Shown piece by piece: positions 16,292-25,452 of a DNA stretch of 51,291 nucleotides. Source of the stretch: Ignavibacteriales bacterium (GTDB lineage Bacteria > Bacteroidota > Ignavibacteria > Ignavibacteriales > Ignavibacteriaceae); the NCBI GenBank assembly GCA_003141435.1, contig PLLW01000110.1, forward strand, positions 9,383 through 60,673, given 5' to 3'. Below the pieces are notes generated by a model. The model saw nothing but the letters and a program-made list of their open reading frames with translations. It did no database searches and was not told the DNA's origin. The stretch's first letter is position 1; each line of letters begins with the position of its first letter. Both the position numbers and the translations under genes were made by a program.

Positions 16292-17465
16292 TTATTTAAA
16301 ATAATTCTTAACAATGACTGCTGATGCTTCTCCCCCCACTGCACAAAGCAGCAATGCCATAAACAGAATTTCTTCTTTTCATTTCGTGAATTAATGTTAC
16401 AAGTATTCTTGCTCCGCTTGCTCCAATGGGATGCCCTAAAGCAATAGCACCACCATTTACATTTACTTTAGAATTATCAAGATTCAATAATTTATTGATC
16501 GCAAGGGATACAACGGCAAACGCTTCATTGATCTCGTAAAGGTCTATATTGTCAGTAGTTAAATGAGTTTTTTTAGGACCTTATTTATAGCATCAACCGG
16601 TGCAGTAGTAAATTCTATGGGAATTTTAGCTGTTGAAGCCTGCGCTACAATTTCAACCATTGGAGTTAGTCCCAGTTCATTTGCCTTTTTCTCGCTCATA
16701 ATTAATAATGCCGCTCCATCATTAATACTTGATGAATTTGCTGCAGTCACAACTCCATCTTTATCAAATACAGGTTTGAGGGACGGTATTTTTTCATAGA
16801 CAACTTTGGAAGGACCTTCATCCAATTCCAAAAAAGTATCATTAGATTTACCCTTAATTAATACTTTAACTATCTCTTCTTTAAATACATTATTATATTG
16901 GGCTTGCTGAGCTTTTTTAAATGAATTTATACTATATTCATCTAATTCTTCCCTTTTGAAGAAGAATTTTTTAGCGCACGATTCATCGCAATTGCCCATA
17001 TGAATGTTATTATATACATCCCAAAGTCCATCAGTTATCATGGAATCAATTAATTCTCCATGACCAAGTTTATAACCATTTCTAGCTCTTAAAAGAAGAT
17101 ATGGAGCATTGCTCATACTTTCCTGCCCACCAGCAATAATAATAATTTCTGCGCCTTCTGATAAAATAGCCTGCTGAGCGAGCATAACAGCCTTCAATCC
17201 GCTTCCACACATTTTATTGATAGTTAGAACTCAGTCTTGTCCGGAAGGCCCGCATATATAGCCGCCTGCCTGCATGGAGCTTGCCCTATTCCAGCGGTTA
17301 AGACATTTCCCATAATTACCTCGTCAACAAGAGACGGATTGATCCTGGAAACTTCTAAACAGCCCTAATAGCTATGCTTCCAAGTTTAGGGGCACTTAAT
17401 GATGATAATCCCCCATTTAGTGTCCCGATAGGGGTTCTTTTAGCAGAAGTAATTACAACTTTCAT
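16292..17465 (-). pseudogene. Acetyl-CoA acetyltransferase (thiolase), multiply frameshifted
   Basis: The stretch reads as a full thiolase of about 391 residues only if the frame is changed at least four times. From the ATG at 17465, MKVVITSAKRTPIGTL reads to a stop at 17355-17357. Another frame then gives [20 protein letters not shown]. After a break near 17226-17232 the third gives TINKMCGSGLKAVMLAQQAI with the catalytic Cys and runs to 16559. After a break in an A7 run near 16570 the fourth gives LYEINEAF and [12 protein letters not shown] with the catalytic His. A last shift in a G6 run near 16327-16335 restores [12 protein letters not shown] and the stop at 16292. Three breaks fit loss of one base, two in homopolymers; the G-run break fits loss of two or gain of one. 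Catalytic residues remain, so decay is recent, or the calls are sequencing errors. Confidence 0.88.
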
Positions 17466-17493
17466 TTGAATCCTTGCAAATAATCAAAGATGA

Positions 17494-18615
17494 TTAAAAC
17501 CTGATCTTATTGTCGGCTAAAGCAGCAAGCTCATAAATAATGTTTATCGCAAGCAAATTAAGATTAATATTATTTGGAATAACTGAGCCAAAATAATCGA
17601 TCCTAATAACTGTATTATTTAAATTAATAAAAGGAAACCTTAAATTAAATTTTTCTAATGTTTCTGCATGCTTATCAAAAAAGTAATTGGTATTCCCAAT
17701 TCTATGTTTCTGTATATCATTTAACCAGATTATAATCATCTGGACAAGGATTTTCATACGGTTAGCAGGATCTTCTTTTAGAAAATAAGAAATTTCATCC
17801 AGTGCTGAATGATATTTTTTTGCAAATGAAAACCTCAAAATAGATATTACTTTATCAAGGAGAAAATAGAAATCAGTTTCTAAAAGTCCCAAAGCATTTG
17901 TGATCGAACCATTTGAAAATGGGGCAACTGATTCAGCTAATGTAGGTTCAATATGAAAATAAGAGATCAGGACTTCTTTTAGTTCGTAATTATTGAGTGG
18001 GCTAAAATTAAGATTCCAGCATCTTGATCTAATAGTTTCCATTAATAATCCGGGATATGGAGTTATCAGGAGAAATATTACTCCTTCAGGAGGTTCCTCA
18101 AGATTTTTAAGCAAAGCATTCTGCGCTTCTTCATTCATAAGGTGAGCATTGGAAATCAATACCGTTCTATATTTAATATCACTGTAATTAAATGAGAGGA
18201 ATCTCTTTATATCTCTTATACTATTCACTTTAATTTTTGCGGCTTTTGGAATTGATAACTTGTAGTAGGGATTTTCTTTTTTCTTATGCAGTTCCTCTTT
18301 TATCAAATCCAGATCGTCAGAACTAAGTTTTTCGAATGGGCCGCTTTCATCGGTTTCATTCTTCCCTCTTGGCAATGGATATATGAATTTTACATAAGGT
18401 TCAGAATAAGAAGAAATAATTTGATTTATAGGCAAAGCATCGGAGGTATCTATACTGTTCACGGCTGCAGTGAATTTTATTGCAGTAAATTCTTTTCCAA
18501 CTCCATCGATTCCAGTAAATAAAAAGGCGTGCGGTATGTTAGAGGAGAGAATCAATCTGTCGAGGATATCCAGGACCGAATGTTGACCGTAAATTCCAGT
18601 CCATTTATTATTCAT
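17494..18615 (-). CDS. holB: DNA polymerase III delta-prime subunit
   Basis: This AAA+ clamp-loader subunit (373 residues) has a P-loop-like GIDGVGKE at 35-42, the sensor region ISNAHLMNEEAQNALLKNLEEPP and the SRC motif (IRSRCWNL), all typical of delta-prime. The four zinc-binding cysteines found after the P-loop in many homologues are not visible, as in some Bacteroidota proteins. The C-terminal third is a helical collar domain. It follows the DUF2795 gene, from which it is separated by a hairpin terminator. Confidence 0.88.
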   Translation of the reverse strand: MNNKWTGIYGQHSVLDILDRLILSSNIPHAFLFTGIDGVGKEFTAIKFTAAVNSIDTSDALPINQIISSYSEPYVKFIYPLPRGKNETDESGPFEKLSSDDLDLIKEELHKKKENPYYKLSIPKAAKIKVNSIRDIKRFLSFNYSDIKYRTVLISNAHLMNEEAQNALLKNLEEPPEGVIFLLITPYPGLLMETIRSRCWNLNFSPLNNYELKEVLISYFHIEPTLAESVAPFSNGSITNALGLLETDFYFLLDKVISILRFSFAKKYHSALDEISYFLKEDPANRMKILVQMIIIWLNDIQKHRIGNTNYFFDKHAETLEKFNLRFPFINLNNTVIRIDYFGSVIPNNINLNLLAINIIYELAALADNKIRF

Positions 18616-18619
18616 AAAT

Positions 18620-18642
18620 TAAAAGGCGCTTTAGTAGCGCCT
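18620..18642 (-). terminator. Rho-independent terminator after the DUF2795 gene
   Basis: On the minus strand, the stem AGGCGC (18642-18637) pairs with GCGCCT (18629-18624) around a seven-base loop and is followed by TTTTAATTT. It lies between the DUF2795 stop (18648) and the holB start (18615), so holB may rely partly on read-through or its own promoter. Confidence 0.75.
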
Positions 18643-18647
18643 GGTAA

Positions 18648-18869
18648 TTAAAAATCATCTTCATTATAAAAGAAATCCTCATCGGAAGGATAATCGGGCC
18701 AAATATCTTCGATCGATTCATAAGGTTCTTCAGAGTCTTCAAGTTCAAGCAAATTTTCAACTACTTCATAAGGAGCTCCTATCCTTTCAGCATAGTCAAT
18801 AAGTTCTTCTTTTGTTGCCGGCCAAGGTGCATCATCCAAATAAGAAGCAAGCTCCACTGTCCAAATCAT
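18648..18869 (-). CDS. Small acidic DUF2795 protein
   Basis: A 73-residue protein that matches DUF2795: WTVELASYLDDAPWPATKEELIDYAERIGAPYEVVENLLEL fits the family's two- or three-helix pattern. The C-terminal 25 residues are very acidic (many Glu, Asp). The function of the family is not known. It sits between the M23 peptidase gene and holB and is followed by a clear terminator, so it ends a transcript. Confidence 0.85.
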   Translation of the reverse strand: MIWTVELASYLDDAPWPATKEELIDYAERIGAPYEVVENLLELEDSEEPYESIEDIWPDYPSDEDFFYNEDDF

Positions 18870-18885
18870 AAACTAGTCTCCCAAT

Positions 18886-19812
18886 TCAATTTTTATGGTT
18901 TAATGCAAAAATGTTTAAGTCATCAAAAAAGAATCCAACAGGATCGAGTTTGACCCCATCTTGAGAAATCTCATAATGTAAATGAGGTCCTGAGGAGAGT
19001 CCGGAATTACCTGTCTTAGCGATAACAGTTCCTCTTAAAACTTTTTGTCCTAAGTGTACATTAGCAGATGACAAATGACCATATAAAGTAATATATCCGA
19101 AGCCATGGTTAATTTCCACACACAAACCATATCCCCCTTTAATACCAATAAAATCAACGATACCTTTTCCGGTAGCGTTTACTGATGTACCAACTTCAGC
19201 TATAATATCAATTCCTTCATGCATTCTGAGAATACCTAGTACCGGATGTATCCTCATACCAAAACCATGTTCCGACAAAGTACCTATACATGGTTTAATA
19301 GCAGGTATAGATTCGAATAATTGTTTATTATCAATCATTTTATTAGAAATTTCGGCATAATTTGATTTTTCGAATTCTACCTTTCTTGAAATTTCATCAA
19401 TATAAATCATTGCATTTTTTAACGTGGAACTGACATCTTTTGAAAAATCAATATTATTATCAAAATAACCACCACCAACACCAACTCTTTTTTCCTCATC
19501 GGAAATGGAAGGAAGATTAACAGCAATCCTTAAATCATTATTTACCTTAACTAGACTATCTAGTTCATTGTTTATCTTAAAATAATTATGGACTATTCCG
19601 TCCAATTTTTCTTTAAGGATAACATTTTCATTACTCAATTGATTAAATGATTTACCAGAATTAAAAACAGAGGAAAGAATAAAAAATCCGCCAACACCTG
19701 AGATAATTACTACAAGAAATAAGAAACTAAAGAAAATAGCCAGTTTTGACTTAAATTTTCTAATTTCTACGTATTTTAGGCTGCTTTTTGAGAAGTAAAA
19801 TAATTTTTTCAT
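18886..19812 (-). CDS. Membrane-anchored M23 peptidase (peptidoglycan hydrolase-like)
   Basis: The 308-residue protein has one N-terminal membrane helix (about 23-50), a coiled-coil region (about 55-175) and a C-terminal M23 (LytM) domain in the periplasm. The zinc site appears intact: HPVLGILRMHEGID gives the first His and the HxxxD motif, and GPHLHYEIS gives the HxH motif. Family members cleave peptidoglycan cross-bridges or activate amidases. The domain layout resembles cell-division or shape-related LytM factors. It is separated from hprK by 60 bases and followed closely by the DUF2795 gene. Confidence 0.93.
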   Translation of the reverse strand: MKKLFYFSKSSLKYVEIRKFKSKLAIFFSFLFLVVIISGVGGFFILSSVFNSGKSFNQLSNENVILKEKLDGIVHNYFKINNELDSLVKVNNDLRIAVNLPSISDEEKRVGVGGGYFDNNIDFSKDVSSTLKNAMIYIDEISRKVEFEKSNYAEISNKMIDNKQLFESIPAIKPCIGTLSEHGFGMRIHPVLGILRMHEGIDIIAEVGTSVNATGKGIVDFIGIKGGYGLCVEINHGFGYITLYGHLSSANVHLGQKVLRGTVIAKTGNSGLSSGPHLHYEISQDGVKLDPVGFFFDDLNIFALNHKN

Positions 19813-19872
19813 AAATGGTTGGGGAATGTAAAAAATAAAGGAAAATTAGTCAAGTAAAATCATACAATTATT

Positions 19873-20886
19873 CTACTCAAAATCATGTTCAAAATAGTCT
19901 ACTCCTCTGATATCATCCGTTTTCTTTTCTTTTAGCTTATCATTCAGCCTTTTTTCGAAGATCTTGGAAGAATCATGACCATAATGCTTGAGTAGATAAT
20001 TAAGACTAATTACCTCGGAAATGACAGTAATATTCTTGCCGGGTAAAATTGGTAATTTTACATAGGGAATGTCGACGTCCAGAATAGAAACAAAATTTTC
20101 ATCAAGCCCTGTTCTGGTATATTCGGCTTTATCATCCCAAATTTCCAGTTCCACGATTACTTCCAGCCTTTTTTGGTACCTGATCGCCCTAATCCCAAAC
20201 ATTCTCTCGACATCAATAATCCCCAAACCTCTGATTTCCATAAAATGTTTAGCAAGGTTGGTTCCGGAACCCATAAGAATTCCCTCACCTTTCTTTGTTA
20301 AAATAATTATATCATCAGCAACCAGCCTATGTCCCCTCTCTACTAAATCGAGTGTGACTTCGCTTTTCCCAATACCTGAATTGCCAACAAATAATAATCC
20401 ACAGCCGTACACGTCAACAAATGAACCATGAATAGAAATCCTTGGCGCAAACTGATCATCTAAAAAATCACTCAAAAGAAACGTTAGCTTAGTAGTCGAA
20501 AACGGAGAAGAAAAAAGAGGGATATGATATTCGTTTGAAAGCTCAATCAATTTTGGGAAAGGAACATTATTATCAGTAAGAATTATACAGGGGATATTAA
20601 ATTTAAATATTCTTCTGAGAGTTTCTTCTTTTTTATCATCGGGAAGCTGACGTAAATACCTCATTTCTGTATTGCCAAAAATTTGTACTCTCGAGAAAGA
20701 GAATAAATCTACAAACCCAGCAAGTGCTAAGCCGGGTCTGTATAAATTTTGTTCAAATATTTTTTTTGAAAAACCAGATTCATTGGATAATAATTTTAAC
20801 TTGAATTTATCCTTAGAATTAGAATAGAGTAATTCAACAGTAATAAATTCTTTTCTTGAAATGGCTTTCTGATCAATCTTAATCAT
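19873..20886 (-). CDS. hprK: HPr kinase/phosphorylase
   Basis: HprK phosphorylates and dephosphorylates a serine of HPr-like carriers. The 337 residues include an N-terminal domain (about 1-130) and the kinase domain with HGSFVDVYGCG (His153), the P-loop GNSGIGKS at 168-175, ERGHRLVADD and MEIRGLGIIDVERMFG. All signatures are present. No HPr, EI or EII gene lies in the window. It starts inside the hpf 3' end (8-base overlap). In non-Firmicutes the enzyme may control targets other than sugar catabolite repression. Confidence 0.95.
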   Translation of the reverse strand: MIKIDQKAISRKEFITVELLYSNSKDKFKLKLLSNESGFSKKIFEQNLYRPGLALAGFVDLFSFSRVQIFGNTEMRYLRQLPDDKKEETLRRIFKFNIPCIILTDNNVPFPKLIELSNEYHIPLFSSPFSTTKLTFLLSDFLDDQFAPRISIHGSFVDVYGCGLLFVGNSGIGKSEVTLDLVERGHRLVADDIIILTKKGEGILMGSGTNLAKHFMEIRGLGIIDVERMFGIRAIRYQKRLEVIVELEIWDDKAEYTRTGLDENFVSILDVDIPYVKLPILPGKNITVISEVISLNYLLKHYGHDSSKIFEKRLNDKLKEKKTDDIRGVDYFEHDFE

Positions 20887-21232
20887 TGATATCTGAGTCT
20901 ATGTCAACAGGAGTTAAATTTTCAGTATCTCCTGATTTATGACTTATCTTTTTAGATTTAAGCTTCTTCAGCTGCCGGGATAACTTTTCAACAGAAGCCG
21001 TAACTGATTTCTTAAAATCATCTGAATTTTCTTCTGCAGTCAGGGTTTGACCTGGTACCTGGAGAATAATTTCTGCAGTCTTCACCTTTTCTTTGGAATT
21101 CAAATAACTTAAAATAACATCTACATTAAGAATATTATCGATATATTTTTCAAGGGAAGCCACTTCATTTTTAACAAATTCCTTCAGAGTATCATGCGCT
21201 TTAAACTTACGTGCCGTTATTGATATGTTCAT
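20879..21232 (-). CDS. hpf: Ribosome hibernation promoting factor
   Basis: Starting at the ATG at 21232, the protein is 117 residues and begins MNISITARKFKAHDTLKEFV, the typical strand-helix opening of the HPF/RaiA family. It continues KYIDNILNVDVIL and ends with a charged tail. It lacks the C-terminal dimerisation domain, so it is the short HPF form that binds the 30S decoding region in slow growth. The start is chosen because a GGAGG lies four bases upstream; an in-frame extension to 21277 would enter xerC. Confidence 0.92.
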   Translation of the reverse strand: MNISITARKFKAHDTLKEFVKNEVASLEKYIDNILNVDVILSYLNSKEKVKTAEIILQVPGQTLTAEENSDDFKKSVTASVEKLSRQLKKLKSKKISHKSGDTENLTPVDIDSDIND

Positions 21233-21236
21233 AAAT

Positions 21237-21241
21237 CCTCC
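21237..21241 (-). promoter_or_regulatory. Ribosome binding site of hpf
   Basis: GGAGG on the minus strand, four bases before the ATG at 21232. It fixes the hpf start and rules out the longer reading frame, which would begin inside xerC. Confidence 0.85.
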
Positions 21242-21245
21242 ATAA

Positions 21246-22124
21246 TTATGATTTTGGATGAGCTTTTTTATATGCATTTTTTAATCTTTCGATACTTACA
21301 TGTGTGTAGATTTGTGTAGTTGAAAGATTTTCGTGTCCTAATATTTCCTTTACAGCCCTTAGGTCGGCACCGTTATCCAACATATGGGTAGCAGCACTAT
21401 GCCTTAATACATGCGGGCTTTTTTTCTCCAAATCACATACTTTTGCTAAACAACTACTAACGATTGTATGTACCATCCTCGGGTAAATTCTTTTATCACG
21501 TTTATCAACAAGAAGAGGATCTTTAGAGCTTCGGTTTTTATCAGATAAATATTCATTTAATATGATGATGGATTTGTCCCCTATTGGAACGATCCTTACT
21601 TTATTTCCTTTTCCTAAAATACGAACTGTTTTAGAACAAATATTTATATCTCCGAAATTAAGGTTGCAAAGTTCAGATACACGAAGAGCACAGCCGTATA
21701 ATAATTCGATTATTACCTTATATAATTTAGCATTTATTTTGTCTTTGTCAATTTCTTTATATGCATTTAATATTATTTCCTGCGGAAAAACTTCGGGCAA
21801 TTTCCGGCTAAATTTTGGATTTGAAATAAAACATGCCGGGTTGACTTCAATATAATTCAATTTATAGGCAAATTTGAAAAGACTTCTTATTGAAGCTAGC
21901 TTTCTTGACACAGAAATTTTTTCAAGCCCGGACTCACTAAGCACCATAAGGTAAGATTTAATAAATTTTTCAGATATACTTTTTATATCAGTCCTTGAAT
22001 ATTCAATACAATAATTCAGAAATGATTTGAGATCCTCGGAATAAGAAATAACAGTATTTGGAGAATACCTTTTAATATTCCTAATCTCTTTAATATACTC
22101 GAAATAAACTTCTTTTATCAGCAT
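21246..22124 (-). CDS. xerC: Tyrosine recombinase XerC/XerD
   Basis: This site-specific recombinase (292 residues) resolves chromosome dimers at dif. The SAM-like N-terminal domain (about 1-95) precedes the catalytic domain with all six active residues: Arg148 (CALRVSEL), Lys172 (GKGNK), His238 and Arg241 (HVLRH), His264 (GHENLS) and Tyr273 (IYTHVS). The length is standard. It follows topA with a one-base overlap and leads into hpf. XerC versus XerD cannot be decided from the sequence; no dif-like site was identified by eye. Confidence 0.92.
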   Translation of the reverse strand: MLIKEVYFEYIKEIRNIKRYSPNTVISYSEDLKSFLNYCIEYSRTDIKSISEKFIKSYLMVLSESGLEKISVSRKLASIRSLFKFAYKLNYIEVNPACFISNPKFSRKLPEVFPQEIILNAYKEIDKDKINAKLYKVIIELLYGCALRVSELCNLNFGDINICSKTVRILGKGNKVRIVPIGDKSIIILNEYLSDKNRSSKDPLLVDKRDKRIYPRMVHTIVSSCLAKVCDLEKKSPHVLRHSAATHMLDNGADLRAVKEILGHENLSTTQIYTHVSIERLKNAYKKAHPKS

Positions 22125-24451
22125 TATCCTTCGAGTTCTTCTACTTCTTCCGGAATAACTTCAATACCGCATTCAGGGCATTTTAGAAATTTTCCTTTCT
22201 TCTGTGAAAATCTTTGTTCCATAAAGGGACTGTCATTATGCGGACAAGGTTCGGACACCGGTTTATACCAACTTATAAAATCGCAATCTGGATACCTGGA
22301 ACATCCATAAAACGACCTTTTTCTTTTTGTCTTTCGTTCAACTACTGAGCCTTCTGAACACTTCGGACAACTCAGACCAAGTGAAATATTTTTTACAAAG
22401 TCACAATCTGGATATTTTTCGCACCCTATAAACCTGCCGAATTTACCTTCCCGAAACACCGTCCTGCTTCCACACTTCTCACATAACTCACCTGTAAATT
22501 CAGGTTCCTGATTCTGCAAGAAATAATCCTTAAATGATTTTATATTCTTACATTCCGGGTATTTTGAACAAGCGAGGTATTTACCAAACCTGCCCACCTT
22601 AATATCCATTTCAGAACCACATTTATCACAAATTATCTTTTCAATTTTATTTTCCACATTCTTCAATGCATGGGCAAATGGACCGTAGAAATCATTAAGT
22701 ACTTTCACATAGTCATTTTCACCCCGTGCAATCTGGTCCAGCTCATTTTCCATAGAAGAAGTGAATGATTCATTTATAATCTCAGGGAAATTCTTAACCA
22801 GGATAGTATTTACAGACTTACCAAGTTTAGTTGGAATAAGTTTTCTCTCAATCATTTCAACATATTTCCTATCCTGAATAGTGCTAACGATTAAAGAAAA
22901 AGTACTAGGCCTTCCGATCCCTTTACTTTCGAGCTCTTTAATTATAGTACTCTCAGTAAACCTAGCGGGGGGCTTTGTGAAATGTTGATTTTTATGCAGG
23001 TCATCAAGGTTGAGTTTTTCATCTTTAACCAAGCCGAATGGAATTTTTTCGTTCCTATACTCCCCTTTCTCTTCAGCATCATCTTTCAGTTCATTAACCT
23101 CCTCATAAATCTGCATAAAGCCATTAAATTTTACAGCAGTTCCAAAAGCTTTGAATAAAAATTCATCCGCTGAAATTTCAATTAACGTAGTTTCCATAAG
23201 TGCAGGATTCATTTGGGAAGCGATATACCTTTTCCAGATAAGTTCATATAGTTGGAATGACCTCTTATCAAGAAAATGTTTAACAAAATCAGGTGTATAC
23301 TTTAATGAAGTAGGTCTTATAGCCTCATGTGCATCCTGAACGACTATGCCATTTTTTTTATTGAATACATTATATCCAGCAGGCAGAAATTCCTTGCCAA
23401 AGTTATTGATAATAAAATCTTTGGTATCAGCTGCAAAGTCCTCACTAATCCTTGTAGAATCAGTTCTCATATAGGTAATTAAACCTAAAGTACCATCTTT
23501 ACCCAAATCTACCCCCTCATAAAGCTTCTGAGCAAGCACCATAGTTTGCTTAGGACGCATTCTTAATCTTCTTGAAGCTTCGGCTTGCAAATTACTGGTA
23601 ATAAATGGAGCGGGCGGATTTCTTTTTGTATTTCTTTTCAGAATATTTGAAATATAAAAGTTTTCTTTTTCTTTCAGTCTATTAAAATGATAAGAAGCAG
23701 TCGTTTCATCACTAAGCGGGATATTACTCAACAAGAATTCATTCATTTCCTCATCAGACATATTGGCTTTATGCAAAGTCTTAATATCTTTATTGCCAAT
23801 GCTGAAGAGTTTTGCTTTAAATGTTTCCCCTCTATCAGTTCCAAATGTTCCCCAAATTGACCAATATTCGACCTGATGGAATTTTCCTATTTCTGCTTCC
23901 CTGTCGCAGATCAATTTAAGCGCGACAGACTGCACACGCCCTGCAGACAGCGAGGTACCTCCAGATTGCTCAATAACGGCTTTCCAGAGGAAAGGACTAA
24001 TCTTATACCCAATGATTCTGTCCATCACTCTACGGGCGCGTTGAGAAGAGACAAGGTCATCGTCAATATGTCTTGGATCCTTCATGGCTTTCTGTACGCC
24101 ACCTTTAGTTATTTCATTAAACAGAACTCTATGAATATTCAAGCCACTAATACCAACAATAACATCAGCTATATCCTGAGCGATAGCTTCTCCTTCGCGG
24201 TCAGGGTCAGTTGCTATAAAAATATTTTTACTTTTAGATGCTAATGATTTAATCTTTTTTATAACATCTCCTTTACCTCTGATGTTCAGATAAGGAGCCT
24301 TGAAATTATCATCAACATCTACCCCTAATTTAGTTTTAGGAAGGTTTCTTATGTGACCAATAGTTGCCTCGACAACATAATCTTTGCCGAGATACTTATT
24401 TATAGTCTTAGCCTTTGCCGGTGATTCCACCAAGACAAGATTTTTACTCAT
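22124..24451 (-). CDS. topA: DNA topoisomerase I
   Basis: This type IA topoisomerase relaxes negative supercoils. The 775 residues begin with the Toprim domain (LVLVESPAKAKTI, TDPDREGE at 81-88). The active-site Tyr327 is in GLITYMRTDSTR, and RPTSL and TESTIIKELESKGIGRPSTF follow. The C-terminus has three Cys4 zinc ribbons, beginning around residues 605, 650 and 690, and a fourth, partly altered one ending the protein. It shares one base with xerC and follows the smg-like gene by 13 bases. Confidence 0.97.
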   Translation of the reverse strand: MSKNLVLVESPAKAKTINKYLGKDYVVEATIGHIRNLPKTKLGVDVDDNFKAPYLNIRGKGDVIKKIKSLASKSKNIFIATDPDREGEAIAQDIADVIVGISGLNIHRVLFNEITKGGVQKAMKDPRHIDDDLVSSQRARRVMDRIIGYKISPFLWKAVIEQSGGTSLSAGRVQSVALKLICDREAEIGKFHQVEYWSIWGTFGTDRGETFKAKLFSIGNKDIKTLHKANMSDEEMNEFLLSNIPLSDETTASYHFNRLKEKENFYISNILKRNTKRNPPAPFITSNLQAEASRRLRMRPKQTMVLAQKLYEGVDLGKDGTLGLITYMRTDSTRISEDFAADTKDFIINNFGKEFLPAGYNVFNKKNGIVVQDAHEAIRPTSLKYTPDFVKHFLDKRSFQLYELIWKRYIASQMNPALMETTLIEISADEFLFKAFGTAVKFNGFMQIYEEVNELKDDAEEKGEYRNEKIPFGLVKDEKLNLDDLHKNQHFTKPPARFTESTIIKELESKGIGRPSTFSLIVSTIQDRKYVEMIERKLIPTKLGKSVNTILVKNFPEIINESFTSSMENELDQIARGENDYVKVLNDFYGPFAHALKNVENKIEKIICDKCGSEMDIKVGRFGKYLACSKYPECKNIKSFKDYFLQNQEPEFTGELCEKCGSRTVFREGKFGRFIGCEKYPDCDFVKNISLGLSCPKCSEGSVVERKTKRKRSFYGCSRYPDCDFISWYKPVSEPCPHNDSPFMEQRFSQKKGKFLKCPECGIEVIPEEVEELEG

Positions 24452-24464
24452 AAAACTCTTTTTT

Positions 24465-24923
24465 TTAATTTATTGTATCGGATGAATATAAAATATACCT
24501 ACTTCCTGGTAGGGATTTTTTATCGGTATCAAAGAACAAAGATAATATCAATAGATTTATATTATCCAGATTTTTAGCGTTTTCGGGGAACAACTGCACC
24601 AGTTCTACAATTTTTTCTATATCATTACTTTTCAATAGACCGATATTGTACAGGTGCATTAAATATTTTTCTATATCTTCCCCGAACATGGATTTTTCCT
24701 CATTTGATAAAATTCTGAAGCCACTTTCTACGGCAAGCCTGATTTCTTTATCCCTTAAGTTATCCCTGACGGATTTGTCATAAATCCAACTATATGCTGC
24801 GGGAATTATGTTTTTGTGGTAAATGTCTCCTGCTGAAAGAAATTTTTCAACCTCCAAGAGAGAATTTTCCTTTTTAATCCCTTCAAAAACCTTTACAATA
24901 ACTTCAACTATCTCTGATACCAT
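24465..24923 (-). CDS. smg: DUF494 (Smg) family protein
   Basis: The 152-residue helical protein resembles E. coli Smg (DUF494). Shared features are an N-terminal VEVIVKVFEGI-type helix, SAGDIYHKNIIPAAYSWI, the short strand IRLAVESGFRILSNEE, and the block DIEKIVELVQLF followed by LLILSLFF. The position directly upstream of topA matches the dprA-smg-topA order in proteobacteria, which supports the call. The biochemical role is unknown. The assignment rests on pattern and context, so it is less certain than its neighbours. Confidence 0.72.
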   Translation of the reverse strand: MVSEIVEVIVKVFEGIKKENSLLEVEKFLSAGDIYHKNIIPAAYSWIYDKSVRDNLRDKEIRLAVESGFRILSNEEKSMFGEDIEKYLMHLYNIGLLKSNDIEKIVELVQLFPENAKNLDNINLLILSLFFDTDKKSLPGSRYILYSSDTIN

Positions 24924-24937
24924 ATTTAACTAATTAT

Positions 24938-25366
24938 TTATAATGCAAATTTACAACTATTTAACAGATTTTCTTGCAATTCAAACATCTTCTTTTTTTC
25001 TGCCTTGTTTTTATCATTGTAACCTAATAGGTGCAAAAAACCATGAATAACAAGTCTAATCATCTCCTCTTTAAATTTAACACCGAACTTAACGGCATTG
25101 TTCCTGCAATCATCCATAGAAATAAAAATTTCACCATCAAGTTCAGATTTATTGCCTGAATAATTAAATGTAATTATATCTGTAGAATTATGATGGTTCA
25201 AGTACTTAATATTCAAAAAAGTAATTTCTTTAGATGAAATAAAATTTACTGTAACCACATTTATACAGAAATTAAGTTCGTTTTTGAGATAACTCACAAT
25301 ACTGTGAATAATTATTTTATTAAAATCAGTTTTTCCCGAATAATTTATATGTAAGTTTTTAACCAC
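24938..25366 (-). CDS. ybeY: Endoribonuclease YbeY (16S rRNA maturation)
   Basis: YbeY is a metal-dependent RNase for 16S rRNA 3' maturation and ribosome quality control. The 142-residue length is typical. The core reads NHHNSTDIITFNY and VIHGFLHLLGYND, with His108 and His112 as metal ligands. The third His of the common HGxLHLxGYDH motif is Asp118 here (GYNDK), a form also seen in Bacteroidota. The start codon is GTG. It precedes the smg-topA-xerC run by 14 bases. Confidence 0.92.
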   Translation of the reverse strand: MVKNLHINYSGKTDFNKIIIHSIVSYLKNELNFCINVVTVNFISSKEITFLNIKYLNHHNSTDIITFNYSGNKSELDGEIFISMDDCRNNAVKFGVKFKEEMIRLVIHGFLHLLGYNDKNKAEKKKMFELQENLLNSCKFAL

Positions 25367-25452
25367 GTAATTAAAAATAAAGAATTATATTTTAATTTTA
25401 AGCATTTCTTTGAAGTGAATTGTATTGAAACAATATAGATATTGATAAATTT

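Noticed and set aside
20069-20431. 120-codon plus-strand frame opposite hprK
   Set aside because: Antisense of the P-loop region; Ser/Thr/Pro-rich composition reflects reverse reading of conserved codons.
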